A stretch of DNA of 64,000 nt, from the NCBI GenBank assembly GCA_000827205.1, contig KN832561.1:626042-690041 (forward strand), in the 5' to 3' direction. The notes under the pieces are model-generated. The model was not told where the DNA came from, did not search any database, and saw nothing but the letters and a program-made list of their open reading frames with translations. Positions 1 to 11,424 of this stretch are shown piece after piece. The DNA comes from Plicaturopsis crispa FD-325 SS-3. Taxonomy: Eukaryota; Basidiomycota; Agaricomycetes; Amylocorticiales; Amylocorticiaceae. How positions within the stretch are numbered: position 1 is the first letter of the stretch; each line of letters begins with the position of its first letter. A program made the translations under genes and the position numbers.

Positions 1-2655
1 CCTGCCCGTCTGTACTACGAGCCCACTGGGTCACTTGACGGCGTGCCATTGCCCGTTCTTCAGGAAGGATCAATCGTCCAGCCACCCCTTAGCACGCATG
101 ATCAGCAAAAAGGTATGAAACACTGTAAAACTACGTCCACTCACTTGGAGCACCAGCGAGAATTCTAATATGTTCCGTCTCTGTCAACAGCAGTATCTTT
201 CCGAGAAAGCAGAACGGCAGGCCCGCTTGGTAGAACGAACGGTCGGAATCGGAAGAGCGCGGTCGTTCTTGCACAAAGTGTTGCCAGACGGTGAGGGCAC
301 GAAATATGGAGTCCTTCCAGCCAATAATTCGCGCGTCTTGTACCATCGCTACGATGGTAAATCGTAAATTATTAGCTACGTATTATATGTCTGAGAGGCG
401 AAAAGGCCCTACATAGATCCGCTAGGTCGCGCCACAACAGAGCCCAACTATATATCCAGAATTGATGAGCAGAAGTAGTTTACGGTAGTGGGTGCACACA
501 CCTAACGCTCACTAACCCATTCAGCAGTATAGTCGCCGAAAAGTTTGGCAGTTCCCGAGAAATCGTGCCGTGGGTCGCTAGACTGCGCAATGCAGACAGA
601 AAGCTGGGGAGCACAGGACAGTGCCCCAGCCGCTGCCGCCATTCAGAAACGGAGGAGCTCTGCCAAAGGCCATCGCTACAGGGTAACTCTATCTTCATAG
701 AGAAGCAGTGTACCATCAGGGTATGGCTGCCAAGCACAGCTGTCAGCGTGCGCTCTAAAATACAGGTGTATCACTTACCGAAACATGGCAGCGTTTGCTA
801 TATAACGGGTAGTGTCAATAATTTGGAAACGAGAGACTTGCAAGACATGCTAGGACTCACATGTATCTACGATAAACGCAAACCACCCGATACGTTTCCT
901 CTCTTCCTGGAGGGCCCACTCTGTCCAGCCTTCAGGCGAAGCCTCGAAGTCTGTCTTTGCAGTGCTGTCCTTAACAAAGACTCCACTAAACCTGGCCATC
1001 ACGATCGAAGGTGAGTGAAATATTTGGCTCAGGTCGTGGGTCACGGGCGAGGAAAATAAACGACCTGATAGGTGGTTGTTAATGTGAAGCGCGCAACCAG
1101 CCGCTATAACATACCAAAACAGTTCACAAGGAGAATCGTTTGCAATATGGGGACATCGACGCGGGGATTGTCTTCTACCATCTAGTGAGACAGCTGGTTA
1201 ATATAAGAAACGTACATGCGGCGATAGTAACGGGCAGACAAACCTCAAACATGCGATTACGCAGACGTTGGTGTGACGCCTTGGCAAACGCGAATCCTGC
1301 ATCGTCACTTGCGAACACAGTTCCAATGAAGACCTGCATATGGGAGCTATGAGATCCGCGTGGAGATATGGCTACGCGTCACGTCAAGCTGTGTTAATAC
1401 TTACGAGAGCAAGAAGAACAAAGGGAGACGGGCCGCCAGGCCTGAGTGCTAACGTTGGGCGGTGTATTATTGGATAATGCGGGTCGAATTGGCTGAAAGA
1501 TACATAAGCGTTTTTTCTGCGGAAGAGTACAGCCTGAGAGTAATGAGAGGTACGAACAGGAAGTAGAGCTCGATATACATTTGCAGTGATTTCAAAGACA
1601 GTGCCGGAGAGTCCATATCGACCGAAGGTAATCCCTGAAGAGCCCATTGTAAGTCCACGTGTACACCAATGCATGTGGAATCGATGGTCCAGCGGCTCGA
1701 CGTACTGTCAAAAGAGCTAGCATCTCCGAGCGTTTCTCCTCCGTGATGAGATGCGTTGTGGATTCCGAACGGCTACCACGGGCTACCTCAGGATTTGCGT
1801 GACCCTTTGTACTTTCGCCTATTGAAAGACTGCGTGGTGTGCTGGAGCCGCTAGCCTCGGGGATGTTAGAGCCGGAGGCCTCCGCCAAGCTCGTAGTGTC
1901 GGCCGCTTGCGCCAATGTCATCAGGTTCCCATGGTTGACTGGCATCGTCGATTCCGGAGGGCTTGAGGTAAAGAGCCACGAGAAAATATCCATGTTCAGT
2001 GTCTCCCCTGTAGAGTGTGATAGCATATTATGCAACGGGGCCGGCTGTGGGTATGCGTCAAAGAACTCCGGGGGCGTCTCGAGATCCGCGCCAGAATTCA
2101 TCGCAAGGCTATAGCGAGTCTCTGACTCTGAATTTGACATATCTGTGTGCTCCTTCGTAGGGGCAGGCGTGACGGAAGGCTCCTCAGAGCTGCCGGTGGG
2201 AGCTTGGGAGCTTATGCGCCGACGTTTGGGGGCGCGAGGGGATTGCTGTCGTTCTTCTAGGGGCTGGTGTCGTGCAATGTGTTTCTTGAGTACATCGGTA
2301 CGATGGAATCCCTGAGTAGATCATCCAGTCAAATGAGGATTTGGGCTAATTGAATGAACAATAACACTCACCCGAGAACATATATGGCAGGTCAACCGAG
2401 GATTTTCAGAATCTAGACGATAAAGCAGTTGAACGAAGTGGCAAATCAAGCGCTTTATGTACGTACGGTTGAGCTGGTGTCTCTAGAGCATACCAACTTG
2501 TGAGTTCTTCGAGGCAAAATGTCTGCCGTAGCTCTCACCTCCAAGTAATCCCGCCGCCTGAACGCCTTGTTGCAGTCAGGAAAGTCGCATGCCACGAGAG
2601 GGGCTGCCTCGTCTGCATCAGCGCCACTTGCTTCAGGGCCCGTCGCCGCAGACAT
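1..2655 (-). CDS. C2H2 zinc-finger transcription factor with fungal_trans domain, 3' end beyond window
   Basis: Probable RNA polymerase II transcription factor, nuclear. The ATG at 2653-2655 opens an exon with a first C2H2 finger (CDFPDCNKAFRRRDYLE). After introns a second finger follows (TCHICSR, then FHRTDVLKKHIARH), giving the usual tandem pair. A basic stretch (APKRRRISSQAP) and a Ser/Thr-rich linker come next. Further downstream are pieces of the fungal_trans (middle homology) domain: DPHYPIIHRPTL near 1470, ALQEERKRIGWFAFIVDT near 900, ELPCSDGLW near 680 and a late piece (IIGWKDSIFRALTVWQHF) near 300. At least six short introns are implied. The family combines DNA binding with a regulatory domain of unknown ligand. 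The stop codon lies left of position 1, so the C-terminus is missing here. The target genes cannot be named from the sequence. Confidence 0.85.
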
Positions 2656-2840
2656 ATTGAATTTGACTAGCAGGTCGTGTGCGATAAGGAATATTGACAA
2701 ATGGACAGTGGCAGTGGGCGTTGGTGGAGGAGACGGTGGTGGATCCGATTCCGACAGTCCGCAGCCGACACTAAGTACTAGCCACGTGTACCACATAGCA
2801 TCTCTCCGTGTATTCATTTCACAACGTCGACTTGAGATAT

Positions 2841-4983
2841 TCAAAGCATAACTACGCCTATTCCCTTGCCAGGTGGAACATCACCCACACTCGATACACC
2901 TGCCAAAGGGGCTGTACGCCAGTTGTAAAGATAAAAGTTCAGTAGGCCGTCGCCCTGCCCGAACTACGATTGTGGACCGTGGTTAGATGTGTGGTCATTC
3001 GGTGGGTCGGACACATTGTACACACCTTTAGGTCCTGCAGGATAGGTACATTGTCCATCAGAGTGAGTGCATTGAACACGTCGAATTTGGCTTGGTCGGC
3101 AATGATCAGCGCATCCTCCACGAGGGCATGGAGCCGCTGCTTCAAGCGGCCGTCTTCTTCAGCCCCTTCTTGGAAAGCAACATCCGTGGCATAGTAAAAT
3201 AGGTACGCTGCCTCTAGAAGACTATGTTTCGGGTGCTTGATTATCGTCGAGGGCAATGAGTAGAAGGAGAAGAAATCCGTGATCTTGTGCGTTGTCGGGT
3301 TCTGTTTGCATTTCATCAGCAATGTGCAGGTCGCGGGGAAATAGTATAATTCGAACCTCGACAACGTATGTCCAAACGACTTGCTTGGCCCGTCGCCCTT
3401 CTTGGTCGCGCGGTTCCGTGTCGACACCCCTGCCGCTCAAGAAGTTGTGTCGCACTTCCTCAATTGTCATGATGGGCGCCATGTCGAAACGCTTCATGTA
3501 TCGCGTGAACAGCTCGGCCACCTGCACGACATCCCTTTCCTCCATTTCACGCAGTCCCTGTCCCGAAGTTTCCAAGACCGGTTTTTCTGGAAGTTTGTTG
3601 AGCCGAATCATCCGCGCTTGCGTCATGTTTCGCGGGACGTAGGTGAAGCGCACGTCAACCAGCTTGGGGATATTGAGAGAGCGATGGTAATATCTAGTGC
3701 CAGTAGAAAACCGAACGGTCAAAAATGTATTACGTGGAGGACTGTGTTTACTTACCGACACGCGGAAACTGGCGTTGGTAGAACAACGCCGACAGTGTAT
3801 ATCGCTTGGAAAATGCCTTTCAGGTGACATTGCCGCGTCACTTCCTTGATCAACATCGGAGCCAGTCGTTTTGAGCGAAGCTTTTTGTGGACACAAAGAT
3901 AGTTGATCTCGCATGCTCGGAATACACTTGAAGGTCGTCAGATCGCAGGCTCGGACAGCGACTTGTAAAATATGCACTCACTTCCCTCGCACACGAAGAG
4001 ATACTGGAACCCCCGATATGAAGGCGACAAGTTTTTGGTTCGACTTGACGCGTACGCCGAGGTGCCATTCCTTGTGGTACCCTGGAGGCTTCAGCGCCCT
4101 GGTCATTGGCGTGAGGCCGGGAATGGCGAGCAGATAAAGATTTCTGAAACGAACCATTCTAGGAATTCTGCACTGTATTTAAACCGGAAGGACGCATCGT
4201 TGTCTTCGACGTAGAATAGGGATAGTAGATCGTATACTTCCTTAATCTGCGGGGAGGAGGCTGTCAGTGTTCCGTTTAAGATGGGAGGAAATAAGAGAGC
4301 ATACCTCTTTCTCCTCATTGATGTCCACAATGGACCATTCAAAGTCCTTCGGTAGGGGATACGGCTCTTGCCGTACTTGGTCTCGCGGAACGGAGGGCTC
4401 GATATATCCATCGTCTTCCGGCGGCCCCTCACCTAGATAATCGGTGCATGGTCAGACATAGACATGCATAGGACGTATAACGTGCACGCACCCATTTGGG
4501 GTACGGGCTGTGTTGACCAGAACTGCGTCGGCCATGAATCAGTGCCCCAGCACGCATACCTAGACTGCGTACGCCACAACATACCTTGTGTTCGCCCATG
4601 TCCTTCCTACCCCGGCCACCGAGTCCCGCCTTCCCTTTCACCACATCCATCACCTTCAACTGCTCCAGCGCCGCGCGCACGTTCTCCTCGCTCGCTTCTT
4701 GCGCGTCCCCGTGCTCGTTCTTGACCGCGTCCAACACATGGTCCACGAGTTCCTGCGGGATCTCATGCTTCCCCCGAAGCGCGTTGAGCGCTTTGACGGC
4801 CTTGGACTTTTTCTTCTTCTTTTTCTTCTTCTGCGCCGAGGAGGAGGGCTGTCCGTTGTCCGCCTCCGCGTCTATGTGATCGGAGTCTCCGGATTCAGAT
4901 CCAGACGCATCATCGTCTGGCCTCGCGGATGCTTCGGTTTCGTCGACGACCTCTTCTATGCGTGCCGTTTGTGATGAGGACAT
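2841..4983 (-). CDS. NMT1: Glycylpeptide N-tetradecanoyltransferase (N-myristoyltransferase)
   Basis: Transfers myristate from myristoyl-CoA to N-terminal glycine of target proteins; cytosolic and ribosome-associated. The ATG at 4981-4983 starts an acidic, low-complexity N-terminus with a lysine run encoded near 4802-4830, typical of NMT ribosome-targeting regions. Recognisable segments follow in order: [20 protein letters not shown], then FLEW and [50 protein letters not shown] and [13 protein letters not shown]. The last exon reads [20 protein letters not shown] and ends in VVML followed by a stop at 2841-2843. A C-terminal hydrophobic residue at the carboxylate is required for catalysis in the family, and it is present. 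About six introns are needed. It appears intact. It is transcribed in the same direction as the transcription factor downstream, with a 185-base gap. Confidence 0.95.
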
Positions 4984-5349
4984 TTGTGTTTAGAGTCTGT
5001 AGCAATTGGCAGGTAGTACTAGTATAGAATGTACAGAGAGTCCGCCGGCTCCGATGGAGCTCACAGAAATCGCCATGCGAATCGCGATATTACGCAGAAG
5101 AATAGGGGCGTTCGCTCGCGTGCTCTGGTTACCTCTGGTGACCTCGAAAAAATGGTCAATATATTTGGTCTTAACGGCGGACAGGGGAGTCGATCGCAAT
5201 AGGTGTTCTGGTCACCTATGGTGACCTGCTGGTGACCTCTGGAAAAGTGTCAGTATATTTGGCTTCAACGAGGGAAGGGGTATCGTCTTCAGTGGTGACC
5301 AGAAAACAAGTACATTCCATCTATACGGCAAGATATACCATCGTACCAG
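4984..5349. other. Intergenic region with two copies of a 43-base degenerate repeat
   Basis: Gap between the NMT start and the UBA3 stop. It holds two imperfect direct copies, 5138-5180 and 5232-5274, both with a GTGACCTC start, an AAAA run, a (T)CA(A/G)TATATTTGG core and a C(T)TAACG-like end. GGTGACC-type palindromic words surround them near 5210-5235. No gene is seen. A third related copy lies at 21751-21793. Confidence 0.5.
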
Positions 5350-7049
5350 CTATGCATATGAAATCCTCAACGACAAGCTGAATGGCAGCGTAGATGCGGT
5401 CACTGTGACCTCGCCACCATCCGGCACAAGCTCCGACACCTTCTTCTCGAGGTTCGGGCGCGTTGCCTCCTCCAACTGCGGAGGTGCTTGGAAGTATATC
5501 TGTTTCGTGGGCGTCGACAGCGATGGCTTCTTGATTTGACTGTTTGGAACGTCAACCGTCAGCAAGGCTACTAGAGATGGTGGGGAAGGGCTTACATGTC
5601 TTGCTTTTCCACCAGCATCTCGATCAGGCGTTCGACGGTCCAGTCTCGGCTTATTGATATTTCGAGTGCCTCACCCCCGCAAACAGGACAGTCGTCGCGT
5701 TTCTCGTGCTCGAAGGTGTACGAGTATACGCTATCGGTGCCGATTAGCATGAAGTAGTTGTTCAAGTAAGCCGCCGAACTCGTTGCAATCTTGAATGCCT
5801 CATTGCAGCACGATGCTGTGAGTTGCCCAGACGGGTGAAGGCCAGCCTTCGTAGTAAGATAAGACGGGTGACTGACCTGCAATGATGGCATTCGTGGAGG
5901 CAATGGCAGGTATGATATTCTTCACCACACCCTGCGTCAGAGACCAAGTCACGCCTTCGATCTTGAATTCTTTTGCGCGGGCTGCAGCGATGTTGTACAA
6001 CCATCCGATATGTTCTGGGTCATCCGTGTCGAGCTTCTTGTCTGCGAATTCTCATGTCAGAACGTTGACGTTCGTGTACAAAGATACAGATTGAATTTAC
6101 CGCCCTGCACGCGTGGCCATTCCAGCACAGATGCCCATTCTATGCAATGCTCGGGTAGGCGGGGAGTGTTGGCGATAGTGCAGATAGGAAATGCGGTAGG
6201 TTTGTTGAGCATGTCGAGAGAGCATTCGTAGCAGGATGTTACGGTTGGTAAAATGACCCTTGCCTGACCCTTGAAGCCTGAGCACAGCTGGTATAAGTCA
6301 CGATATAAGGTACAGCGGACGGCTGCACGATACCTTCTGTACCGCCATCGATGAGAGGCTTGAGACTTTCCGGTTCTTCTGGGTCTACCAGGTTAACTAG
6401 CGTGGCGTTCATCCACCGCCGTGCCTCTACCGAGTCGAGCCCACAAATGACGAGATTAAACTGCATATAATAATCGTCGCCCTTGTCTTGAATTTTCCCG
6501 AAATATCTGAAGCAGAATCGTGAAACCGAGTCACATTGTTATGAGGATAGGGAACCACTCACGGTGTAACTTTCACTCCTGGGACCCGATTCATAATGAA
6601 TTCCGCCGCACAGGTTGCCTTGGGCTTCCCTACATCCTTTGGCCTGATTAAGCGTTCAATGAGGACATTCCGGAAGGCTAAGCGGATCCACGCACCGGAA
6701 CAGAAATTGTCTGTTGAGGTTACTGATGTCAATGGTGTCCATGTCTATGACGTGAATGTCCTTGAAGCCGGACAGTGCGAGATTCGCCAGGATTTCGCAG
6801 CCCAAGCCACCAGCACCGATGACGAGAATCTTGCATTTATTTCGCAGGAAGTCCTTGACCTGATCAGACAGAGATGAGCTTCGCGTCGCGAGACGTCTGC
6901 AAGCACCAGACGCGAACCTCTCGACCGGCCATGAAAGATGGGTCTGTGCGAGGTCCTGGTGCGTCCAAGATCTGATCGACATGGTAGTATCTATTCTCCC
7001 AGTCGCTTGTCGATGCAAATCCGTTCGTTTGTACAGCAGCGGTGGCCAT
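5350..7049 (-). CDS. UBA3: NEDD8-activating enzyme E1 catalytic subunit (UBA3-like)
   Basis: Adenylates NEDD8 with its partner ULA1/APP-BP1, forms a thioester and passes NEDD8 to UBC12, so controlling cullin-RING ligases. The ATG is at 7047-7049. [20 protein letters not shown] near the N-terminus is UBA3-type. The nucleotide-binding loop is [19 protein letters not shown], followed by [17 protein letters not shown]. An intron splits GGTEG from [11 protein letters not shown], and the catalytic cysteine follows in [10 protein letters not shown] (codon 6231-6233). A CPVCGG pair fits the zinc site. The last exons give the ubiquitin-fold E2-binding domain and end SLRISYA at a TAA at 5350-5352. All expected catalytic features are present. 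UBA2 and UBA1 are less likely because of the length and the N-terminal motif. Confidence 0.92.
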
Positions 7050-7208
7050 TTCGCTGTGCAAGTTCACTAGTGGCTGTCAGTGGCAAGACTCGGAGTCAAG
7101 TACAGGGCTCGGGACAGTCAGCGCGTCCAGAACGCGTCAATATCGATCTTGCTTAGGTAATCTGTGCAAAACGGTCTCTTCACCTCCGTCCACCTCCTCC
7201 ACCACAAA
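7050..7208. promoter_or_regulatory. Shared divergent promoter space of UBA3 and RCL1
   Basis: Only 159 bases separate the two divergent start codons, so both 5' untranslated regions and both core promoters must lie here. I see no clear TATA box. That the region works as a bidirectional promoter is inferred from layout alone. Confidence 0.5.
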
Positions 7209-8678
7209 ATGGCGGTTCCTTCTGGTTCACTTCTCCAGTTTAGCGGGCATGCGCACCTGCGGCATCGACTTGTGCTGTCTATACTGAGCGGAAAACCTGT
7301 TCGGATAGATAAAATTCGGTCCGAGGACAAAAATCCTGGTCTAAGGGGTGCGTTATTAGCCATCCACGCGCATTCATGAAAATCTCATGTGCTAGGGCAT
7401 CAGACTTTGAAATAAGTCTACTACGACTACTGGAAAAAATTACCAATGGGACCATCATCGAGATTTCCGTTACAGGTACGTCTTCACCGCTCAATAAACG
7501 GCACAAAACTAACGATGTACCAGGTACCGCAATTCTGCTTAAGCCCGGGATAATAGCGGGAGGACCCGTTACGCACGAATGTCCTCTGTCGCGTTCTATC
7601 GGATATTTCCTTGAGCCTGTTATCATGCTCGCCCCCTTCTCGAAAAAGCCCCTTCAACTCACGATCCGAGGAATTACGACAGACGAACACGACCTTTCGG
7701 TAAGCGTTACTTAGTTCGCGGCTCGCGCCCCATCTTGACACTCTGCAGGCGGACCTAATCAGAACCGTGACATTACCGCATCTCCAACTCTTCGGTATAT
7801 CCGACGGCCTCGAATTACGAGTGAGTGTCTTTACGACTTTGAACATTGACAACCAGACTTACGACTTGCAGATAAAAAGGCGTGGATCTGCACCGCTCGG
7901 TGGCGGCGAAGTGCAATTTCTCTGTCCGGTGGTCAAGCAGGTGAAGACCATAAATTTCGTGGATCCCGGAAGAATTAAGCGCATACGAGGGATAGCGTGA
8001 GTCCGTTACTTTCCTTACTTTCTAGTGTCGCTCAAATTGTTTTCGCTCTCTTAAGACATGCCGTTCGCGTAAATCCTCAATTTTCCAATCGCATGATTGA
8101 AGCCTCCCGCTCCGTTTTAAACCGATATATCCCGGACATTTATCTTTACTCCGATGTCTACAAAGGCGAAGACAGCGGCAAGTGAGTATACGCATTGCCC
8201 ACACATTTCTTCTACACCTAATTTACCTTGGACAGATCGCCTGGCTACGCACTCAGCTTAATGGCGGAGTCTACGACGTCTGCCATACATTGCAGCGAAG
8301 CAGTATCGCAGCCAGGAGTGTCACCAGAAGACACTGCATTACTTGCAACCCGTGCACTTTTAAACGAGGTGCGACGCGGAGGCTGCGTCGACCAAAAGCA
8401 CCAAATTTTCGTGCTCCTGATGATGGTGTTGGGAAGTGAAGACGTAGGGCGATGTAGAATGGGGGAGCCCACGCTAAGAACGTATGTCAACTCATTTCGA
8501 CCCTGAATGCTCACTCACTGAACTCTAATTTAGCATCCAGTTCCTTCGGGACGTCAAAAACTTCTTCGGGGCATCGTTCAAAATTGTACCCGCGGATCCT
8601 TCGGACTCATCTTCTTCGGAGTTGCTGTATTCATGTTACGGGACAGGATACGTCAATTCGAACAGGACACTTGCTTAA
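7209..8678 (+). CDS. RCL1: RNA 3'-terminal phosphate cyclase-like protein (RCL1)
   Basis: Nucleolar component of the SSU processome. In yeast it binds BMS1 and is needed for early pre-rRNA cleavages, and it lacks cyclase activity. The ATG is at 7209. Exon 1 encodes LQFSGHAHLRHRLVLSILSG. A short intron with its acceptor in ...catcag leads to DFEISLLRLLEKITNG, then an exon with LLKPGIIAGGPVTHECPLSR and RSIGYFLEPVIMLAPF, then GITTDEHDLS. A late exon has RRGSAPLGGGEVQFLCPVVK, and the C-terminus ends SNRTLA with TAA at 8676-8678. The GGPVTHECPLSRSIGYFLE context is RCL1-type rather than RtcA-type. About six introns are implied. It appears intact. It converges with NPR2. Confidence 0.92.
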
Positions 8679-8725
8679 CTCTTTGTTCTACATGTATCTT
8701 AGGTTAATTTATATTTCATTACGCT

Positions 8726-10979
8726 TCATCGGTATATCATGACGACGTTCCCAAAGTCATCGTCCCCTTGCCCCTTCCCAACGAGGACCAGCCACTTCTT
8801 CAAAACAGGCCACCCGACCTGAAAGCGCGTTGCCAGCTCGTCGGTATGATGTTCTCCGTCCAGCAGGGAGGGGAAATCATCGGGACACGGCAACACAGGT
8901 GCGGATCGAGGGCCATGATGTGACGAGAACGACTGTGGCTGGCCGGTATGCACGGTGGGCGCCGAGGGCGACCGAGAAGCGAGGGGCCTCGTAACTGGTG
9001 TCGCGGATCCAGCTAAGGAAGTCCGGGACGCGTTGTGGCCAGCGTTTGACGCACCCAGAGCGCCGAGTGGGTTGTTCGCCGCGGAATACGTCGACAGAGC
9101 AGACTGTCTGGGCGCTGCCTCAGGCGGGCTGCTGCGTGCGTCCAACTGCATCTCGCCCGGGGACTTCGTTCCTCTCGGGCCCGACAAATGGGACGATAAC
9201 CTAGGCAGCCCCCGGCGCAGCTGGTTCTCCAGCGCCGTCTCCGCAACACTGGCTTTCCGCAGAGGGGCGGTCGGATCGCTCGACATCAAGCTCGTCACGG
9301 ACGCAGTGCTGAGGGAGGCGCCGATGGGCGATGGGTCCGGGATCTTGGTCCGGAAACGCCGCGGCGACTCGCGTTCTGGGAGGGGAGCAGACGGATCGGT
9401 CGAAGCGATAGGTGTCGACACCATAGAGATGCTCCCGCGTTTTCGTCTTATCAAAGGCGACAAAGGCTCTGCCTCTGCCTCTTCGTCTTTGCGATTTTTG
9501 TCAGGGAGAAGCATAGGCCATCGGTGGATCCTGCGCAGGAATCCCTGCGTGATGCTTGTCAGGCATGCATGACTAGGGGACGGAATCTTTGCCTTACTTT
9601 GATGACTCCGAAGCTTGTAAACCGTCTGACGTCTATACCGAGGTCGTTGACTCCGTTACGCGCCATCCAGTCGAAGACTGTTACTCCTGGCTTAAGCCGA
9701 GAATAAAGATACAGAAGCGTGGGCCAATCGGGAATGGGTCGTCCTTGGTATGTGTGATCAATATAAAAACGACCGTCAAAAACAACAGATGTTACCTGGC
9801 TTGGTTGAGTACGTTCCACATTCATCTCGTACGTGGGCCTCGTCTGCTAGCCACTGGATACTCTTTCGCAACGTGTACATGTTTGAGTATTGAAATATGT
9901 CGATCGTCATGATAACTTGATAATACCTGCAAAGCCTGGTCAAAAGAAAACAGCGCGCTGGATATGTGGCGTCTTACAGTAGGTGGGAGACGGCCTTACG
10001 AGTCAGCTCCAAATCACAGTCGGCGAGATGCGCTATCCGGCTGACATGATTCGTTCCGTCAATGAACACGCATATCTGGGCATCGTTTTCAGTAGCATTT
10101 TGAGCACGTCAAGCTGTCTTGACATACCTTCGCAATTGTGAGATCCCAATTAGCCTCTATGCGCTTTGTTAGATTGATGAGCGCAAGAGGTACCATCCAG
10201 TCCTTGACGGCTGGTGGATTTGGATAGAACGGGAAGATTTTCAGCTCTATCGAGTTGAACTTGTCGATAGGGATCGAAGTCTCGGAATACGAGTTGAGAT
10301 CCTCGTAAAGTTGCTCGAGAATCGCATGCATAGTGTGCGATGTCTCGGGCGAGGACAGAAAACTAGATTCTTCCTATATTCAACTTTCAACTCTCGAGCG
10401 AAGAGGATTGTCAATGGCAAGACCTACCTCGCAAGTCGTCAGGACCCGGCTGACTTTGCGAACGATTGGCTCGTAGCAACTCAAGTCAGCCGTGCGCTCG
10501 AACACGAAACATAGGTTATAGCGAAAATAGTTCCGAGGATAGTTGCCCTTCAACTCGACCGGGAAGCCGATAAGACGATGTTTCTTCGTTGCGCAAGTGA
10601 CAAGCCTGCCATACAGTGCGCTCGGCGGTATCACGTATTTCGAGATGTCGTCAAAGTGGAATAGCGTGCGATTCGAAGATGAAGGGCGTTTCTGCGGAGA
10701 CGGCAAGGCCCGCGAGTTCGGTCGCAAGCTCACGGGTGATATGAGAGAGGTGCTCGAATTTCGTGAGTGGGAGTTATCCACCTCTAGAGAAGGCGTAGAC
10801 GGCAAGGTAGAGGGAGAGAATGGTAGGGCTCCAGACACACTGGATGCAGGTCCAGATGCTGAGACTGCGATAAGACCCTCCGGGACCTGGTACACGATCT
10901 TTGGCCCTTGCCGGACATCAAAGACAGCATAGAATACGCTCTGGATACGAGGCAAAAACGAATCACCGTCGGAGGGCAT
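8726..10979 (-). CDS. NPR2: Nitrogen permease regulator 2 (SEACIT/GATOR1 subunit)
   Basis: Subunit of the SEACIT/GATOR1 complex (NPR2-NPR3-IML1), which acts on Gtr/Rag GTPases at the vacuole and restrains TORC1 when amino acids are scarce. The ATG is at 10977-10979. The N-terminal longin-like part contains IQSVFYAVFDVRQGPKIVYQ and KYVIPPSALYGRLVTC. A Ser/Pro-rich insert of about 70 residues lies between them, and NYFRYNLCFVFERTADLSCY follows. The middle part has LYEDLNSYSETSIPID and VPLALINLTKRIEANWDLT. The C-terminal exon (8726-9514) has a long disordered insert, then a winged-helix-like end (DELATRFQVGWPVLKKWLV, FGNVVMIYR) with stop at 8726-8728. It appears intact with several introns. The two disordered inserts are long compared with the yeast protein. 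Confidence 0.92.
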
Positions 10980-11424
10980 TGCACGTATGTTGTCAGGGTA
11001 TTATCCACCCTACGCAATCAACTTGGAAGCAGCGATTCAGGCAAGAGGCCTCAAGAGGCCGAGTGAGCACTATGCGCCACGGACAGCGCGTCCTCTTTCA
11101 GTGTATGTTGCACTGAAGCGTGCCCAACGCGAGCGTAGGCATGTATCTATCAGGGAAAATCAGAGGCGAAAATCAGTGCTTGCGTACAGCGTATTCTCTT
11201 AGCAAAATCGCGGCGTACCAAAGTGAAGCTTATGTAGAATGGCGTCTATGCTGCACTCTGCTGGTGGAAGTACGGCAAAGAGAGTCACGCACACGGAGTC
11301 GACGCGGGCCACCGCGGTCTTGCCTTCTCCCACCAGCATACTTTGTGTAAATCTTCCTGGACTATAGCTAGCAGGATCTCAGCGTCAAACACGTCTACCT
11401 GAACAGCAGAACATACGAAAGCAG
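10980..11424. other. Divergent intergenic region, NPR2 and OGG1 promoters
   Basis: 445 bases between the two divergent start codons. No convincing gene, repeat or RNA is seen. It should contain both promoters. Confidence 0.5.

Noticed and set aside
4802-4835. CTT/TTC microsatellite
   Set aside because: It encodes the lysine-rich N-terminus common in N-myristoyltransferases, so it is coding low complexity.
4588-4974. Open frames with a Phe/Leu run opposite the NMT N-terminus
   Set aside because: The run is the complement of the NMT lysine stretch.
8955-9572. Long open frame opposite NPR2
   Set aside because: It is the complement of a GC-rich disordered insert of NPR2 and shows no family motif.
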